From Tissierellia bacterium (lineage in GTDB: Bacteria > Bacillota > Clostridia > Tissierellales > Tissierellaceae), in assembly GCA_012521625.1 (NCBI GenBank), contig JAAYLY010000115.1:1-7995 (forward strand): 7,995 bases of DNA. Reading direction: 5' to 3'. A program made the position numbers and the translations under genes. Of the stretch, positions 5,724 to 7,995 are shown one piece after another (the stretch's first letter is position 1; the number at the start of each line of letters is the position of its first letter). A model generated the notes under the pieces. That model was given only the letters and a program-made list of their open reading frames with translations, did no database searches and was not told where the DNA came from.

Positions 5724-6410
5724 ATGGCCGTAATTTTAAAAGCTGTTGATATAAAGAAAACCTATGGTAAGGGTATTTTACAAGTGGAAGCCCTAAAGCC
5801 TATAAACTTAGAAATAGAGGAAGGGTATTTCTATGCCATAATAGGAAAAAGTGGGTCGGGCAAGTCAACCCTACTGCATATTTTAGGAGCCTTAGATAAG
5901 CCTACTGCTGGTAAATTATATTTGGAAGGGGAAAGCGTCTTCGAACTAAAGGATAGTGAGCTGGCTCTCCTTCGAAGAAGGAGAATAGGCTTTGTATTCC
6001 AAGCTTTTAACCTCTTACAGGAATATACGGTTTTGGAAAATATCCTCATGCCCATTCATTTGGACGGTAGGGAGCCGGATATGGAGCATTTTGATGAGGT
6101 GATAAAGGCCTTGGGAATAGAAGATAAATTAAACTTTTATCCCGATGAATTATCTGGTGGAGAGAGGCAGAGGGTGGCCATAGCCAGGGCCTTACTACCA
6201 AAACCTGCCATAGTATTGGCCGATGAGCCTACAGGCAGCCTGGATGAAAAGACAGGCCAGGAGGTAATTAAGCTTATGAAGGCTTCGGCTAAGAAATTTA
6301 AACAGACCATCATACTAGTTACCCATGATCTAGATATTGCCAAGTCAGCTGATGTAATTATAACCATATCCAATGGAAAAATCATATCTATAGAAGAAAA
6401 TTTTAGTTAA
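5724..6410 (+). CDS. ABC transporter ATPase, LolD/MacB/FtsE family
   Basis: This 228-residue ATPase is of the type that partners FtsX-like permeases in mechanotransmission, export, peptide-resistance or envelope systems. Motifs are aromatic Y14 (KTYG), Walker A GKSGSGKST (41-49), Q-loop Q93 in FVFQAFNLL, signature LSGGERQR (143-150), Walker B IVLADEP (163-169), GSLD (171-174) and switch H201 in VTHDLD. All are intact. The length is normal for the family once the 12-residue upstream extension to ATG 5688 is discarded. The gene starts 21 nt after the opp terminator, and the FtsX-like permease starts 24 nt after its stop, so those two form an operon. I find no convincing promoter in the short gap; expression would need a promoter inside the preceding gene or terminator read-through. 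The substrate cannot be predicted. Confidence 0.93.
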   Translation: MAVILKAVDIKKTYGKGILQVEALKPINLEIEEGYFYAIIGKSGSGKSTLLHILGALDKPTAGKLYLEGESVFELKDSELALLRRRRIGFVFQAFNLLQEYTVLENILMPIHLDGREPDMEHFDEVIKALGIEDKLNFYPDELSGGERQRVAIARALLPKPAIVLADEPTGSLDEKTGQEVIKLMKASAKKFKQTIILVTHDLDIAKSADVIITISNGKIISIEENFS

Positions 6411-6434
6411 AGTATTCTGATATGGAGGTAAGCT

Positions 6435-7995
6435 ATGAAGCTTAGTGAGATAGCTAAAAGGGGCTTAAGGGGACGAAAGAAGGATACTTGGTTATTAAAG
6501 ACAGTGGTAACCCTAGCCTTTATATTTATAATAACTTCTACCATATTTCATTCCAGTATAGAAAATACCAAGTTAAAACAGAGGCTTGATCTTTATGGCA
6601 AATGGCATGCAGCTTACCTGCAGGGGGATGATGAAGTTTTAAATAGGTTGAGGAAGGAAGAAGCCATAGATAGTATAGGCCTAAGTACTATAATAGGTAA
6701 GTCAACTAACGCTGGTATAGTTGGGACCTTTAATGAAGAACTATTAGACATGGGTAACTTTAAACTATACGCTGGCAGATTCCCCCAAAGTAAGGGCGAA
6801 ATAATGGTGGAGTTAAATCAAATCAGCAATATGGGATTAGAGCTGGAAGTAGGACAAAAGGTTAAATTGGAAATAGTTGTATTTGAACGTTACTTGGATT
6901 TAAAGGATTATGTTGAAGCTCTAAAGGATAGATATCATGCGGACACCATTAGGGAAAATCTGCCTGACACTCCATACCTACCATCCTATACTAATAACCT
7001 ATTAAAGGATAATCTATATCACTCGGTATCCTTTGAGAATGTCGGAGATGTATTAGTTGTAACTACCGATGATTACATCCACGTTACCCCCATAGCTAGC
7101 TATATAAGCCCTGAAATGATTATGGAAGAGGGGGCTATGTATTATAATAAATTAGTCTTAAAGAAGGAGTTTACAATCAGTGGAATAATATATTCTTATT
7201 CGGATAAGTGGGACTGTAATGGCTTTCCCCTAGCCAACTCCTTTATAACAGAGGAAGCTGGTAAAGAGCTGATTAATGCCATTTACAATACTAGTTTAGG
7301 AGATTATTCCTTCCATAGGATTAAACATAATATCTTCCTAAGTTCTAATTCCCTAAAAGATGGGCTATATTCCCATTTTAAAACTAAGTATCCCCATATG
7401 GAAGGGGAGGAGAGGAAGGATAAGAGGGTATTAGAGGATGTATATAACTTCATCCATAAGTTTGGGAAGACTGAAGAAGAACTGGAAAAGACCCCCAAGG
7501 CTGGCAGGCTTGATGACCTTTACCGCCATGAGAATAATTTAGAGGAGGATCTTAGCCATATTAAGGTGGAGCAGAACCTATCAAACTTTAGAAGGAACAA
7601 CTTCTCCTACCCGGAGTTCACAGGCTCAACGGAAAATATCTTAGCCATAACCATCATAGCAGTAATCTTTATTGCAACCGCCTTAGCGGTATTTCAGATC
7701 TTCCTAACTCAAATTCGCAGGAGGGCAAGGAAATTAGCCCTTTTAAAGTCCATAGGGGCTACCAACTGGCAGCTAATAAAGATCCTACTCTATGAGGGCA
7801 TATATATCCTAAGGTCTGGCATAATTATGGGTATACCTATTGGGGTTGCCTTGGCATTTTTACTAGTATTAAGTATGAATACCTTTAGGGCTAGGGGTAT
7901 ACAATTTCATATAAATCCCTGGCTAATGGGATTAGGTATAGTGGCAGTTTCTTTGGCCTTCTTTGTAGCTATGGCCTTTCCAGTCATATATGCCA
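6435..7995 (+). CDS. FtsX-like ABC transporter permease, 3' end beyond the window
   Basis: The frame is open from ATG 6435 for 520 codons to the window edge, with GGAGG at 6424-6428. Membrane segment 1 is at about 22-40, following a basic cytoplasmic start. A large extracytoplasmic domain (about 41-398) comes next, then membrane segments at about 401-424, 461-480 and 497-518. The cytoplasmic loop RRRARKLALLKSIGATNWQL (428-447) is the hallmark of the FtsX family and contacts the ATPase. The domain's N-terminal third resembles the MacB periplasmic core: LYAGRFPQSKGEIMVELN (111-128), then GLELEVGQKVKL (134-145). The rest (about 150-398) I do not recognise; residues 321-381 are very charged. At about 360 residues the outer domain is larger than that of MacB. 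Four segments are visible, and the true count (4, 8 or 10) depends on missing sequence. Confidence 0.88.
   Translation, partial: MKLSEIAKRGLRGRKKDTWLLKTVVTLAFIFIITSTIFHSSIENTKLKQRLDLYGKWHAAYLQGDDEVLNRLRKEEAIDSIGLSTIIGKSTNAGIVGTFNEELLDMGNFKLYAGRFPQSKGEIMVELNQISNMGLELEVGQKVKLEIVVFERYLDLKDYVEALKDRYHADTIRENLPDTPYLPSYTNNLLKDNLYHSVSFENVGDVLVVTTDDYIHVTPIASYISPEMIMEEGAMYYNKLVLKKEFTISGIIYSYSDKWDCNGFPLANSFITEEAGKELINAIYNTSLGDYSFHRIKHNIFLSSNSLKDGLYSHFKTKYPHMEGEERKDKRVLEDVYNFIHKFGKTEEELEKTPKAGRLDDLYRHENNLEEDLSHIKVEQNLSNFRRNNFSYPEFTGSTENILAITIIAVIFIATALAVFQIFLTQIRRRARKLALLKSIGATNWQLIKILLYEGIYILRSGIIMGIPIGVALAFLLVLSMNTFRARGIQFHINPWLMGLGIVAVSLAFFVAMAFPVIYA

Overview
The window comes from an AT-rich, low-GC Gram-positive anaerobe, most likely a member of the Clostridia or Tissierellia. 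Arginine is mostly AGA/AGG, isoleucine is often ATA, and genes are packed behind strong AGGAGG-type ribosome binding sites. The taxonomic call is inference from codon style and gene style; no rRNA or other marker gene is present.

Layout, all on the + strand. (1) Bases 1-155 are an AT-rich leader with a two-copy 15-bp tandem repeat and a 15-bp inverted repeat. (2) Bases 156-5424 hold a four-gene oligopeptide/dipeptide (Opp/Dpp) ABC importer operon: oppB permease, oppC permease, oppD ATPase and oppF ATPase, with gaps of 12 nt or less and an 8-nt overlap between oppD and oppF. No substrate-binding protein (oppA) lies in the window. (3) Bases 5450-5662 encode a 70-residue single-pass membrane protein, apparently the last gene of the opp operon, followed at once by a strong intrinsic terminator (5671-5702). 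(4) Bases 5724-7995 hold a second system: a LolD/MacB/FtsE-type ATPase followed by an FtsX-like permease with a large extracytoplasmic domain, cut by the window end.

The most unusual feature is in oppC. The protein is 614 residues, about twice the usual length, because a seven-repeat RCC1/BLIP-II-like beta-propeller is inserted in frame between transmembrane segment 1 and the conserved GSDGLGRD motif. That is the outward-facing loop of the permease. The final segment of the propeller appears to be supplied from its N-terminal side, so the seven blades can close into a ring with both ends together, as a loop insertion requires. The ATPase OppF carries a second, unrelated insertion: about 140 residues of charged, predicted coiled-coil sequence between Walker A and the Q-loop. 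The operon therefore encodes an importer with one extra domain outside the cell and one inside, plus a small membrane protein of unknown role. All catalytic motifs of both ATPases and the permease coupling loops are intact, so the complex looks functional. A sensory, docking or regulatory role for the additions is inference.
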